Shown: piece after piece, positions 1 to 12,455 of the stretch
Layout: each line of letters begins with the position of its first letter
Position numbering within the stretch: position 1 is the first letter of the stretch
Made by a program: the position numbers and the translations under genes
NCBI GenBank assembly: GCA_003615045.1
Contig: ML014118.1
Span: forward strand, 124,001 to 188,000
Reading direction: 5' to 3'
Length of the DNA stretch: 64,000 nucleotides
Origin: Caulochytrium protostelioides
Lineage: Eukaryota > Chytridiomycota > Caulochytriomycetes > Caulochytriales > Caulochytriaceae
The notes under the pieces: model-generated
Database searches by the model: none
What the model was told of the DNA's origin: nothing
Seen by the model: the letters and a program-made list of their open reading frames with translations, nothing else

Positions 1-560
1 TCGAATATGACGCCGACGGTCGCGTCGCCGGCGTCACCTCCGACGGCCAGACCGCCCGCGCCAAGGTCGTGATCGGCGACGCGTCCTACTTCCCGGACAA
101 GTCCACCAAGGCCGCCACCGTCGTCCGCGCCATCTGCCTGCTCACCCACCCGGTGCCCAACACCGGCGACGCCGACAGCTGCCAGATCGTGCTGCCCCAA
201 AACCAGATCCGCCGCAAGCACGACATCTACGTCGCGGTCGTCAGCGCCGCGCACGCCGTCTGCGCCAAGGACCACTGGGTCGCCATCGTCAGCACCATCG
301 TCGAGACCAGCACGCCGGAGCGCGAGCTCGAGCCCGCCCTCGCCCTGCTCGGCCCCATCCAAGAGAAGTTTGTCCAGATCGCCGATGTCATGGCGCCCAC
401 CTCCGACGGCGTCAAGGACGGCGTCTTCGTCTCGACCGGTTACGACGCCACGAGCCACTTCGAGACCGTCTGCACCGACGTCAAGCGCATCTACCAGGCC
501 TGCACCGGCCAGCCCTTGAAGCTCGAGGGCAAGGTCAAGAAGCAGCAGGAGGACCAGTAG
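1..560 (+). CDS. GDI1: Rab GDP dissociation inhibitor, C-terminal part (5' end outside window)
   Basis: Rab GDI extracts GDP-bound prenylated Rab GTPases from membranes and recycles them through the cytosol. The frame is open from base 3 to the TAG at 558-560, about 185 residues, so the N-terminal Rab-binding platform lies upstream of the window. The visible part matches the family C-terminus closely: SCQIVLPQNQ followed by a DIYV block, the IVSTIVET strand, the PALALLGPI helix, and YDATSHFETVC near the end. The charged Lys/Gln tail is typical. No intron is needed in this part. The next gene is polyubiquitin on the opposite strand, about 1 kb away and convergent. A Rab escort protein is the only close alternative, but the motifs are those of GDI. 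Confidence 0.95.
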   Translation, partial: EYDADGRVAGVTSDGQTARAKVVIGDASYFPDKSTKAATVVRAICLLTHPVPNTGDADSCQIVLPQNQIRRKHDIYVAVVSAAHAVCAKDHWVAIVSTIVETSTPERELEPALALLGPIQEKFVQIADVMAPTSDGVKDGVFVSTGYDATSHFETVCTDVKRIYQACTGQPLKLEGKVKKQQEDQ

Positions 561-1556
561 ACCAACAGAAACTGCATCCACCGGCTCGCTCGAGCGGGGA
601 TGACCCGGCCACGAACGGCGTTGGGGTCTGAACCCCCCGCTCCCTCCGCTTTAGCTGACAACCCGACCGGGGTGTGGCTTATCTGCGTCCATCTCGGCAG
701 TCCCACCGATTTCGTCTCTCTCGCTTTTCGCTCCCGCTCCTTGTATGCTTTTTTGATTTTATGTTTTGATGTTACCATCATCGTGGACGCGCGCGGCTGC
801 CGCATGAGGGCGATAGCGGAGGAGCGACGAGACGCGAGACTGAAGACGAGAAGGGGCGGACGGGGGCGGACAAAGAGTGAGAGAGACAGAGGGCACCTTC
901 CCCCATCGTTGAGCTCCGTATAACCTCCATTGCCCGCCACTAGTGCATTCTTATTGGCAAACCAGGCCTACAATCGGCTCCATCGACCTTTACTTAATTT
1001 TTTTTTTTTTCGTGTGTAAACGTTGGAAAGAAAAGAAAGGAGAGAAGAACGAACATAACAAGGGAAAAAGAAAGAAAAAGGAAGAAGCAATCACCAGAAC
1101 ACGCCGCGGGTAAGGCAGCGAAGACTCCTATGCGCCTTGCCAACTTTTGCTGAAGCTGGCCTCCCGCTCCTTTGCGCCATCACGCTGCAGGACGCAGAGC
1201 GATGCGGGCCGGGCTTCACCGATTCGGCGCCTGGTCTTGCATAGCCACCGCCACCGCAATCCTGTCTTGTGTGGAGCAAAGCCCACAGCCACAGAACGTC
1301 GCACTAGAGCATGCCAAGCGGAACGCGACCAAGCAAAACAATGGGCCTCTAACGTGATGGAATCGGAGCCTCCCGTGTCACATTCCGACCAGCACACACA
1401 GAAACGCGATGCCAGCAAGAAGCGAAAGAGGAAGATGGATCGGCGCGAAGGAGGCGACGGCATCAAGCAAGACGCGCGCGAGTGCACAAGCGATGCACAG
1501 AAATCCGGTCAATACCAGGTCAAGACGGTACAGAGAGAAAAAAAAGAAAGACACGC
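561..1556. other. Non-coding 3' region between GDI and polyubiquitin
   Basis: This is the shared downstream region of two convergent genes. It holds T-rich and A-rich stretches around 990-1085 that could serve 3'-end formation. The short open frames here show no conserved motif and no consistent GC bias at third codon positions. I see no gene. Confidence 0.6.
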
Positions 1557-2927
<1,371 letters not shown>

Positions 2928-3510
2928 TCAGGTAAGAAGATGGACACGTTGCAGGTGTCCAATTTTTTTTTGCGCGCGGGTGCGAAAATGGGGACCGGTA
3001 GGGGAGAGAAGGGGAGAGAAGGTCGTCGATGCGTAACCACGTACAATGGACACGTACAGCGAGTGTGAATGCAAGCGAAAGTATCAACAGCCGATTGGAT
3101 CAAATCGTCGATGACACGAGGTGGAGAGAGAATGGAAAAGAAGGAATGACAAGTGCAAATGTGTGGGAGATCGCACACAGACCGACGAAAAACGTCGCAG
3201 CAGGCACGCCACGCCACGCCCGCCCAGGAAAGCAAACAGGCACGGGGAAGGTCCGGCAAAGCACAGCAAAGCAGAGCGGCACGAAATACAAACACACACC
3301 GAGAGCGATGACGACGCCAACGGTCAGTGAAGGAGGCGAGGAAAGGAAAGCGAAAGAGTCGAGGACAGCGGGAAGAGCCCACATTGACCACGTCGATGGT
3401 CCAGCGAGATCGGGTGCGGAGATCAAGCATTCAGGAGGCGAAAAAAAAAGTGGTAAGTAACCAGAATAACCGGGAAGCCTCGGTACCTTGGATGATGTCG
3501 ACACAAGCAA

Positions 3511-3550
3511 CGGCATCGGCATCGGCATCAGCATCAGCATCAGCATCGGC
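3511..3550. repeat. GCATC(A/G) hexanucleotide microsatellite
   Basis: About six and a half copies of a six-base unit alternating GGCATC and AGCATC. It lies in non-coding DNA upstream of polyubiquitin. Confidence 0.85.
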
Positions 3551-3705
3551 CTCACGGAGCAACACGAGGGCTCGTGGGTGGCTCACGCATGGGCTGTGTG
3601 CGAGGACGTTGGAGGTGTGTGTGTGGGGGGAGAGGGGCGTGTGGGGGTCTCTGCTGGGCGGGGGATCTCGCGCGCCAGCGAGAACGCCGCACGGCCAGCA
3701 GGCCA

Positions 3706-3730
3706 TGGCATGGCATGGCATGGCATGGCA
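3706..3730. repeat. TGGCA pentanucleotide microsatellite
   Basis: Five perfect copies of TGGCA in non-coding DNA. A shorter relative of the same motif appears near 26580-26630. Confidence 0.85.
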
Positions 3731-6700
3731 TGACGTGCCACGACACCGCAGACGGGCGAGCGGGACGGGGGCCTCGAACCCAGCGCGGCATCGGCGCCGC
3801 CCCTCTCGGCTCTCTCTCTGTCCTCGCCCCCTGGCCGTTGGACGCTAAGGGAGGGGATCCGATGGGGCTCGACTCGGGGCGGTCGACCCCCCCGTGTGGG
3901 GCTCGGCGGCGAGATCGCCCCGGTCCTCGGCGGGCCTCACGCTCTTCCGCCTCATGTGACGGCTCTCTCAGAGATTCCACGTTTCGCTCCCAATCGCCAT
4001 GCTGGGGCGGTGCAGGGCCGTGTAGGCTCCGATTCATAGCCAGTTCACCGGGGCGACTTGGAAAGAGGGGACCATGAACCACGAAGCTCGCTTTGGCTCA
4101 TTCCTGTCGCCGTCCCCACACAGCGAGATGGGGACCCGGAGACGAACGCACGGCTGCGGTCGCTTCCGCGTCGGCTGGACTGAGAGGCCGAGGTCGATGC
4201 AGAAACAGAAGCTCCCGGCAGAGCCCCATACAGAGGCCAACCGAGACGCTCTGACTCGGGCTCAGGATCACTTCGAGAGACCCCCTGAGGCACTCGAAAG
4301 AAAAGAGGAAGCGAAAGGCGTCGCCAAAGGGAGGGGGGGCCGCGTGGCCGTTGTGAAACCAACGCCCCCCCTCAGCCTACGAGACGGCCGCGCGTCGTGG
4401 CCGATTCTCCCGGTTCGGGCCCCATCGGAAGGGGCGCCCGCCTCGGCCACTCCCTTGTTCTTCCGCAGGACAAGCCACGTGGATCCACTTATGAGCCAGG
4501 CCAGGAGGAAGGGCAGTGCCAACGGGAACAGGCCTTTCACGACGGTTTGGCGCGCGTCCGTCCTTGGCCGGAGACGTGGCGGACGGTAAAGGGCGAGCCA
4601 GCAGGCCGGCCGAGCAAGCGATCCAGCGAGCCCGCTGGAACGTGAGCGAACGTGAGCGAACGTCAGCGCACGGAGTCGAGCAGCGCCATCGCCGGCGCGC
4701 CAGGTGACAGGAGACTCACGACGTGGGCGCCGCTGGCATTCCTGCGACCCATGCCCACAGCGTCCTGCTGGCGCCCAGCAGTCCTCGCGGCAGATCGCAC
4801 GACACGTTGCCGCTGAGAAAGGTAAACAGCGCAGGGCCCGAGACAGGGTCCGGACGAATCGCCAGATTTCGAAAACCGGCGACACACGAGAGGGGGGCAG
4901 CACGTCTTGGCCACGTATGTCGGAGTCATGCAGAGCGGTATCACCAGTGAAGTCATGGTTGGAGAGGGACTCCAAAGCCCGTCCTTGCGATACGATTCAA
5001 CGTACACGTGATACCATTCCAGACATGCACGACGCGCGAAGAAACCCCCTTGAGCCTCCGCTGTAAAGCAGGAACCGTTTAAAAAACACTCCTGGTGGTC
5101 CTTGTTGAGCCATCGATACGTATATAACGGCAATCATTGAACGAGAAACCCGCTTTGATCGCAGTCACACCAGAGCGATCGGCCAGCAACATCCTCTTTT
5201 CAACGCAGTTCGCTATATCCGCAAGGATCGCGACAACAAAAATGATGTGAAACGCGATATCGAACCCGCCATCAATCGTTGCGGTGGATGGCGCGATTGG
5301 GATGGAATCACGTAACCGTAGCTATGTCACGATTTACGATGCCGATGCCGACAAGCTCGTTATATCCCTAAGCGGGCAGCACAATTCGAAAGTATCATAC
5401 CTCAATCACGGGATAAGAAGCGGAAACGACAACCACTAGAGGCGGCGCAGAACAGCCAAGGACGCGGGTTGGGGCGTGGACGAGATCGAAGGGCGATGGA
5501 TGCGGGTCGACGTGGTGCCAAGCAAGCGGACACGATATTGGATCGACTTCTGCTGTCACGACGGCCTCGATAAAACGACTGATCGGTCGATGGATCGATG
5601 GATCGGCATGCGCGACCAATGAAGTATTTATATAGCGAAGAAAAAGGCGATCGATCACGCTGTTATCTTGGGTGAGGCGACACGACATTCATTTTGCAAC
5701 GCTGACGGCCACGACGTGGCGCGATTCGGAGGCGGAAGACACGACTCGGCAAGGAGGGATCGATCGTCGGGCTCGCGACCACAGGGGGCAGACAGGCCAC
5801 GCAACCGAAAGCGAGAGGGGCGGGGGGCGCTCAGCGACGTGGCTGACGACGTCGATCGACAAATGAAGGCGAAGATCGGCAAAAAGAAAACCGGAAGCAC
5901 CAGTGATCGATGGACGCGATGATCACCCGATGCATCGTGTCACGAGACGTGACGCTGATCCGTTGAAGATGCACTCCTCATGTTCAGGGAACGATTGACT
6001 GCACGCCACGTATACCCGTCGGGTCAGAGACACCGGTATGACGTCGGTCCAAAGGGCTAAGTGACTGCGCCACAGGATGTCTGAGCCACATGAGTCACAC
6101 TCCGTCGCATTTGCCCGATTCTCTGACGGGTCATATCATCGGCAAGAGATGGGCATTGAGCCAAAACAATCAATGATGAGCGGAATCACACTTTTTTGTA
6201 CTCACAATCACTATGTGTCATCCATGCCCTGTCATATGGTTTGTTGGTTTGTTTCAAATAATCTCGCTGAACATAAACTTAATGTGAATCCTGATTGAGT
6301 TGAAAAGACATCGTCGTGGTGGGTACAAGCCCGACCCACTTCAGCCAAACTCACCACGCCATCTATCAGTTTCAGTCCCGGCATACCAGTCGCTGTGCTG
6401 TTGCGTACGTACGGGTGACGGTGATGGCTGGGAGGACGATCCGGATCATCGCAATGCACATATGCCGCCTCGCCCCCTGTTTGCTGAGCGGGCGTCTGGC
6501 GCGCTTGCCCCCGACGCGCCAGCACAAGGAAAGGGCGATCACGAAGGGGGGCCCGCCGGGTGCTCCGCCAAGATCTGGCGGGCACGGCCGCGCCTGCGAA
6601 GCGGCGCTCGCCTGTCGCACAAAACTTGCTAGAATCGATGCCGCCTGCACGTCGTTCACCCTGCGAGGATACGTGCATGGTGCCACGAGGTATGCCGTCG

Positions 6701-6853
6701 ACCAGCGCAAGCAATCTCCCGTCGTCTTTGCCCGTATCAACTGGAGCGGGCTCTGGATGGTCTACGTACCGGCGACGGACCAGGCACACTGCTCCGTGAC
6801 TGTTTGACCGCCGATCGGCTCGCCAACCTCTCGTGCCGCTCCTCCGTGCTGCG

Positions 6854-9583
6854 ATGGCCTCGACACCGAGCCCGACTGATGCGGCCTCGCCGCTCTCACC
6901 CGGTAGCGGCGGCCCGTCCGGCCCAGCGACGCTGTTCCCGCTGCCGCCGCTCAGTACACTCGCGCTCAAGCAGCTCGCGGCGCGGCTCCGCCTCCCGCCC
7001 CTCGGCTACCCGCGCGTCGATTTTCTCGCGCTTCACGAAAACTGGTCCACGGCCCGCATCGCCGATGTTCTGGAGCGCGTCCTGGCGCGGCTCCTTGTCC
7101 GGCCCACGGGACGGCCCTTCTTTGGCGGCGCCGGCGACGCCGCGGACGCCGCGGGCCCCGAGGGCGGCTCTGACGGCGCGCGCGCCGACTCGGCGGGCAC
7201 GCACGACGGCGGCGGCGTCCGCGACACCGCGTCCCCGCGCGACCTCGACGGCCACGCGCTCAGCAATGACCGCTCGACGCATGGGTCCGACGACCCGCTG
7301 CTGGGCGGCGGCGGCGCGGGCGGCTCGCTCGTGGAGGCGCTGACGATCGCGCTCGGGCTGACGGACGCGCCGGGCGGCATGTCGCCGCTGAGTCCCGCGC
7401 CGCCGGCCGGCGCGGCCGCGTTGGCCGGCGCGGCCGCGAGCGCGACGTATGGGAACGACGCCGCCGACGGCGCGGAGGGCGCGGCGCCGTCGGGCGTGAT
7501 GCTGGAGGCCGAGGCGCGCGCGCACGCCCGTGCTGAGCTCCTGCGGCTGTTGCGGTTCCCCCCGGCGCTGGCGGACAGCGCGCGGCTCACGGCGCTTCTG
7601 CTCGAGCAGGACCGCACGACGTTGCTGAATGTGCTGGCGTTTCTCCTGCGCCAGCCCGACGCGCACGCGAAGCGCGCCTACCTGGGCTGTTTCCTGACCG
7701 CGCCCGCGGTGCCGGAACCCGTGCGGCAGTCGAGCCCCGCGACCTCGCAGCTGGAGGCGCAGCTGTCGGAGGCGCAGGCGCGGTTCCGCGCCGTGCACCA
7801 GCTCGCGGAGCGCGCGCGCGCCGCCGACGTCGCGGCTGATCTGCGCGCTGACGTCCAAAGCCTCGAGGCGACGAAGCAGCACCTGCAGCAGCGCGTGCGG
7901 CGACTCTCCGAAGAAGTGACGTCGCAGCCGGGCCACGCGGCGTACGCGGCGGCGATCGCGAAACTCCGCTCCGAGATCCAGCGCGGCGAGGCGGCCGCGC
8001 GCCACGAGGCCCGCCAGCGCGAGACGCTGCAGCACGTCGTGACGCGGCGCGACGCAGTGCTCGAGCAAGTCGCGCGGCAGGCCCAGGCGCTGGGTCCAGC
8101 GCCCGAGAGCGGGCAGCTCGACTTCGCCAAGCTGATGGCGAGCCTCGAGGCCGAGAGCGCGGAGCTGGAGGCGAAGGCCGGCCCCGACGGGCTCGCGGCC
8201 GTGATGGCCGACCGCACGGCCGAGCGGCGCTGGCTGCAGGCGCTCGCATCCGCGCGGTCCGCCTCGGCCTCCTCGGGCCAGGCAGCCGCGGCTTCGGCGG
8301 CACTCGCGCTGCCGACGGACCCCGACGACATCAGGGCCCAGCTCGAGGCCACCGAGCAGCACGTGGCGGCCATGCAGACCCAGCTCACGCAGCTGCGTGC
8401 CAAGTCGGACCCGACGCCGCTGTTCCGCAAGCAAGTCGAGACGTTGGCGCAGAAGCAGGCCGCGTTGCAAGCGCAGCTCGCCGACCTGGAGCGGACCGCC
8501 GCCGATGCGTCCGACGCGATGGATGGGGCGGGCCAGCGTCCCGCCGGAGCGTCGCTGCCCCTGCTGCGGGCCCAGCTGGCCGAGAAGCAGGCGGCGCTGA
8601 CGCTGAGTGAGCGTGTGTTGCGCGGCGCGGACCTCAAGACCTATGTGGCGCAGCTCCGGGCTAAGAGCGGGACCTACAAGGACACGAAGGCGCAGCTCGC
8701 GGCGCTCGACATCGAGGGCGGGATCCTGGACCGCACGGCGATGCTTGTCGGCCAGCGCGTGCGCGACCACATGGGCGCCCTGCTGCGCGGCCAAGCAACC
8801 GGCGACGGCATCGGGCTGCTCGGGGGCGACGGCCCGCTGCGCCCGACGACGGCCGTCATGGCGAGCGCCGCCGAGATGCTGCAGCGCCGGCAGCAGCTGT
8901 ACGAGTCGGTGCGGCAGCTGCTGGCCGAGCACCAGCGGCAGTCGGCGCAGCTGCGCCCGCTCGTGAAGGCGCGGTACGCGGCGCGCACGCGTCTGACGGC
9001 GCTCGAGGCGGCCCGGGCGGACGCGCAGCGGCGGCTGCGCACGATGCGCGGCGGGCTCGGGTCGACGGGGCGGCGGCTGGACCAGGACCTGCAGGCCGCG
9101 CGCGCCCAGCTCCAGACCCACCAGAACCGGCTGGCGGCCGCGACGGCGCGCGAAGCCGTCCTGAGCCTGTGGAGCGAGAAAGTCGCGCAGGAGGTGCGCG
9201 CGTATGCGAGGGAGGCCCGCGAAGACCCGCACGCGGTCGCGCACCAGCGGCACACGCGCCACGCGAGCGGCGCCGCCGCGTCGTCGTCTTCGGGCGAGCC
9301 CGCCACGCTGCGCGAGGCTTACACGACGGCGCTCCGTGCCGCCGAGCGCGAAGCGCTGCGGCTCCAGGACCCCAGCGCGGCGCGTCTTCCGGCGGCCGCT
9401 GCCGCGGGTAGCGGGATGCCGATCGCGCCGGCCGAAGGCGGCGCCGAGGCGCCCGCGGCGCCCGTGACCTACGAGCAGGGCCTGCGCCAGGTCAACATGC
9501 TCCAGTCCTTCCGGCGGCTGCTGGAGGTCAAGCTGGACAGCCACGAGGCACAAGCGAAATCGAAGGTCACCGCCCTGTACTAG
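6854..9583 (+). CDS. IFT81: Intraflagellar transport protein 81 (IFT-B core)
   Basis: IFT81 is a core IFT-B subunit that pairs with IFT74 to carry tubulin along the axoneme. The start is the ATG at 6854 (MASTPSPTD); a GTG seven codons upstream is not a plausible eukaryotic start. Residues about 27-90 fit the N-terminal calponin-homology-like domain. Residues about 90-210 are an acidic Gly/Ala/Asp-rich insert absent from animal IFT81. The family block ending AYLGCFLTAPAVPEP lies around residues 275-290, and long coiled coils fill the rest. The signature around residue 590, LRGADLKTYVAQLRAKSG, aligns with the LKGDEFKRYVNKLRSKS region of human IFT81. At 909 aa it is longer than the 676-aa human protein. 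It has no introns and is convergent with uS4m. It implies a flagellated stage. Confidence 0.92.
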   Translation: MASTPSPTDAASPLSPGSGGPSGPATLFPLPPLSTLALKQLAARLRLPPLGYPRVDFLALHENWSTARIADVLERVLARLLVRPTGRPFFGGAGDAADAAGPEGGSDGARADSAGTHDGGGVRDTASPRDLDGHALSNDRSTHGSDDPLLGGGGAGGSLVEALTIALGLTDAPGGMSPLSPAPPAGAAALAGAAASATYGNDAADGAEGAAPSGVMLEAEARAHARAELLRLLRFPPALADSARLTALLLEQDRTTLLNVLAFLLRQPDAHAKRAYLGCFLTAPAVPEPVRQSSPATSQLEAQLSEAQARFRAVHQLAERARAADVAADLRADVQSLEATKQHLQQRVRRLSEEVTSQPGHAAYAAAIAKLRSEIQRGEAAARHEARQRETLQHVVTRRDAVLEQVARQAQALGPAPESGQLDFAKLMASLEAESAELEAKAGPDGLAAVMADRTAERRWLQALASARSASASSGQAAAASAALALPTDPDDIRAQLEATEQHVAAMQTQLTQLRAKSDPTPLFRKQVETLAQKQAALQAQLADLERTAADASDAMDGAGQRPAGASLPLLRAQLAEKQAALTLSERVLRGADLKTYVAQLRAKSGTYKDTKAQLAALDIEGGILDRTAMLVGQRVRDHMGALLRGQATGDGIGLLGGDGPLRPTTAVMASAAEMLQRRQQLYESVRQLLAEHQRQSAQLRPLVKARYAARTRLTALEAARADAQRRLRTMRGGLGSTGRRLDQDLQAARAQLQTHQNRLAAATAREAVLSLWSEKVAQEVRAYAREAREDPHAVAHQRHTRHASGAAASSSSGEPATLREAYTTALRAAEREALRLQDPSAARLPAAAAAGSGMPIAPAEGGAEAPAAPVTYEQGLRQVNMLQSFRRLLEVKLDSHEAQAKSKVTALY

Positions 9584-9707
9584 TGTCGTGCGAATGAGGA
9601 ATGCGTCTATCAAGTATACATGAAACGGGAACCCGACATCCGGGAGGGGAAGAATCACGTGCCTCAAGCATCCGTGACGCGTGCCGCTTCTGACCGTGTT
9701 CAAAAGT

Positions 9708-9765
9708 GTGAGTGAGTGAGTGAGTGAGTTTGTGAGTGAGTTTGAGAGAGAGAGAGAACGAGAGT
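9708..9765. repeat. GAGT/GA microsatellite in the IFT81-uS4m convergent gap
   Basis: Tandem GAGT units at 9708-9729 pass into GAGTTT and then a short (GA)n run. It lies between the two stop codons, within the likely 3' UTRs. Confidence 0.8.
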
Positions 9766-9805
9766 TGAATAATATAATAGGAGTTAATGGGGGAGAGTTC
9801 CGCGG

Positions 9806-10702
9806 TCACGACGAAGTGCTCGTGCGCGTCGACGTCGGGCCTTCGGCGTTGTCGTGGGCGGCCGCGACGGTACGATGGGTCCATGCCAGCAGCTTCTTTT
9901 CGCGGAGCTTGTCCTGGGTCTGGCGCCAGCGGAACGCGACCTTGGGCTTGAGGTGGAGGTGCTGGGCGCTGACGACGATGCGTGGCGGGTTGCGGGCGTA
10001 GGTCTGGCGGCGGCGCTTGCTGATGTACCACTGGTAGGCATACTGGTGGAAGGTCGGTGGCAGCGGGCTCGGGATCTCCATGCGGCCGGACTGCGGCAGC
10101 GGCGAGCGGAGCAGCACGGTCGTGCACGTGGGATAGTCGACCTCGAGGTAGTCGGGCGTGAACATCCACGGCGCCATGAAGGGCACGGGCACAAAATCGC
10201 GCGCCGCGTTCGGCGCGGCGACGGTCTTGGCGAGCGTCGGCACGGACGCCGGGTTGACACCGAGCATGTCGCCGTCCTCGAGGCGCTGGGCGGGGAAGCG
10301 CGTCACGTGACCGTTGACGGTGACCTGGCCCATCTGGACGAGCCGGCGCGCATGCGTGAGGGAGCTCGCGAAGTGGGAGCGGAAGACGACGACGTCGACG
10401 CGGCGCTCGAGCTCCGCGAACGCGGCCGACTGCAGCGGCGGCATGCGCTCACGCTCGGCGGCGGTCATTTGCCGGTTGGGCAGGCGCAGCGGCGTGTGGC
10501 GGTTGAGCATCTGCTTCTCGGTGATGTGCGGCACGTGGTACGCGCGCAGCTCCTTCTTGGCCGCCCACCGCTTCTGGTAGACCGTGTGGCGCGAGAGGTC
10601 CGGCGCGCGCACGCGCTGCGCCAGGTTGTACAGGTTTTGCGGGTGCCATGACATGCGAATCAGGGCCTTGCCCGTGTCATAGTGCCGGCCGAGGTTCCGC
10701 AT
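9806..10702 (-). CDS. NAM9: Mitochondrial small-subunit ribosomal protein uS4m (Nam9-like)
   Basis: This is a component of the mitochondrial ribosomal small subunit, homologous to bacterial S4. The start chosen is the ATG at 10702 (MRNLGRHYDTG), which gives 298 aa; the open frame extends upstream but without another ATG. The N-terminal block with KRWAAKKELRAYH matches yeast Nam9 QKWTAKQETRAYH. The S4 RNA-binding domain is at about residues 95-150 (FRSHFASSLTHARRLV, then VTVNGHVTRFPA). The Nam9-specific tail is also present: a PFMAPWMFTPDYLEVDY block and YQWYISKRRR. It is shorter than yeast Nam9 (486 aa) because the long middle insert is missing. The stop lies 222 bp from that of IFT81. Confidence 0.93.
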   Translation of the reverse strand: MRNLGRHYDTGKALIRMSWHPQNLYNLAQRVRAPDLSRHTVYQKRWAAKKELRAYHVPHITEKQMLNRHTPLRLPNRQMTAAERERMPPLQSAAFAELERRVDVVVFRSHFASSLTHARRLVQMGQVTVNGHVTRFPAQRLEDGDMLGVNPASVPTLAKTVAAPNAARDFVPVPFMAPWMFTPDYLEVDYPTCTTVLLRSPLPQSGRMEIPSPLPPTFHQYAYQWYISKRRRQTYARNPPRIVVSAQHLHLKPKVAFRWRQTQDKLREKKLLAWTHRTVAAAHDNAEGPTSTRTSTSS

Positions 10703-12455
10703 CGTGCGTCTCTTTGCGACGTCGACGGGAGGATCGCCGCAGGGCGGAGAAGGGTTTGCCGAGCAGTCGCGGCCGAAGCGGCGCCGATGGTCGGCTTCTG
10801 AGTGCGCCGACGGGGGGACGGCTTCTCGGGCTCTCGTGGAGAACGCGCCGTCACGAAGCGCGTTGGGACCGGCGACAAGCGACAAGCAGGATCACGCAGC
10901 GGCGTCCGGAGCGGGGCTAAGTCGGGTGGGGGTCTGGTCAACGCGATGAGCGCCAGCACCGTCGTCGGGACCCGGACAGAGGCGTTGCAGTGGAGCGGTG
11001 GAGCGGGGTTTCACTTCGGGCTGGGGTCCTGCCATCGCAGAGTCTCGCATGCGTTTAACCATGACGCACCGCACGGCGCGCAAACAGCGGTGTATAGCGA
11101 CGTCTCGCCGTGACGGACGCTGGACCGCCGAAAGCCGTGGACACCGCTGCGGTGAGGGCGGCACGTGGGCGTGGCTGCCAATCGTGGCCGCTTAGCACCC
11201 ATGCGGGTGTTCGATACGGGCGGAGCAGCCAAGGGGGTCGGCCATCGGGCTGGGAGCGCCGCGGCGGGCGACCGCGAGTCCAGCGACGCGGGTTGGGCAG
11301 GTGGCGCAGGTGGCGCAGGCCGTCGGTAAATGATCGAGAGACGTCGGCAACTGCAAGACTACGCGTGCCGCTTGCGCGCTGCCTCGCGTCGTGTCGCGAG
11401 AGGCACATCACCATACGCGAGGATCGTCATTGCTGCCGTCGGCAACGACCACGGACGCCGGAGGATGAGGCGCCGCCAGAGCTCGCTCTGGCAGCTAGAC
11501 TAGGGGGCACCACGCCATGATTCATGCCATTCGTGCATGCACGTGCAGCGGCCTGAAGGACTCGTTCACCATGGACGCGCTCGAATGTCGATACGTCAAG
11601 AACATGTGGCGTATGCCATGCACTCATGGACATTCTCGTGGCCGCCAAGGACACTGATTTATCATGGAGTTCCCATGACACGCCACCCCTGGTGTAGCGA
11701 AAGCTGACGAGCAGCGCGACGACATGCGAGCGCATGCTGATACCGATGGCGATCTCGTAGGATGTCTCATAGCGATCGCACGGATCGGACGTCGGCCCTT
11801 GACCCTTCAAGCGCGTGTAGGATCGACGCGACGGTCTGAGTTGTGAGCTGACTCTCAACGGCCGCGGTGCCGCTCGCCGCCGCGCCGTCGGCACGTGATG
11901 TCAAGGCGCCGCCGCCGGGGCCCCGCCACGGCTACTAGGGCTGCCGCTGCCGCCGCCGCCGCCGCCGCCGCCGCCGTCGCCGTCGCCGCCTTCGCCGAAC
12001 TGTGGCGCCCTCCGCGATTCGCTCAGATCGCGTCCGACCCTTCCGCTTCCGCTTGACAGCCTGGCTCGACATCATGCTCGAGCGCCGTCATGGATGCTGC
12101 GCGGGACGCCGATCATCCTGCCGTCCACCACCACCGCCGCCGCCGCCGCCGCCGTCGGACGCTTCCTTCGCGTCGGAGGCCCCGCGGCCTTCCGTCGCCT
12201 CCCGACGTCTGCAGATCGCGGAGGGGCCTCCGCCCCCGCGCGGCATCGACCGTCCCCGGCGTCGGGGTGCGGGACCGCGTGCTGCTCCATCAGACGGCGT
12301 GGACCTCGGGGTGCCGCTCCGCCGCGCCGTCCCACGTCTCTGCAGCATCCGCCTCGTGGCGCACGACGAGACCTCGCGGCCAAGCATCGCTTCCATGCGC
12401 TCCCTGATCCGTGCCGCGTCTCGTCCTCGTCCGTCCGCGAGCGGCTCATGCGACG
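10703..12455. other. Divergent intergenic region, uS4m to the 954-aa gene
   Basis: Promoters of two outward-reading genes must lie here. I see no TATA box. A GCC-rich tract at 11942-11992 precedes the downstream gene. Frames within 12002-12455 are open on both strands, but this is expected from the triplet repeats; none is recognisable. Confidence 0.45.
11942..11992. repeat. (GCC)n/(GTCGCC)n triplet repeat
   Basis: About seventeen GCC-like triplets, some CTG or GTC variants, upstream of the 954-aa gene. Similar triplet tracts inside that gene encode poly-Ala. Confidence 0.85.

Noticed and set aside
3765-3790. tRNA-like T-arm (CTCGAACCC)
   Set aside because: Neither strand gives a five-pair T stem or a matching acceptor and anticodon arm.
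4268-4975. Minus-strand frame with a hydrophobic stretch (GLFPLALPFLLAWLISG)
   Set aside because: No ATG begins the frame, third-position GC is only moderately raised, and the rest is Arg/Cys-rich noise. Kept as non-coding.
6896-9703. 935-codon open frame antisense to IFT81
   Set aside because: It is Arg-rich with no motifs, and it exists because GC-rich codons on the plus strand leave few stops on the other strand. IFT81 explains the sequence.
11195-11225. tRNA-like T-loop (GTTCGATAC)
   Set aside because: Only two of five stem pairs form, and no cloverleaf can be drawn.
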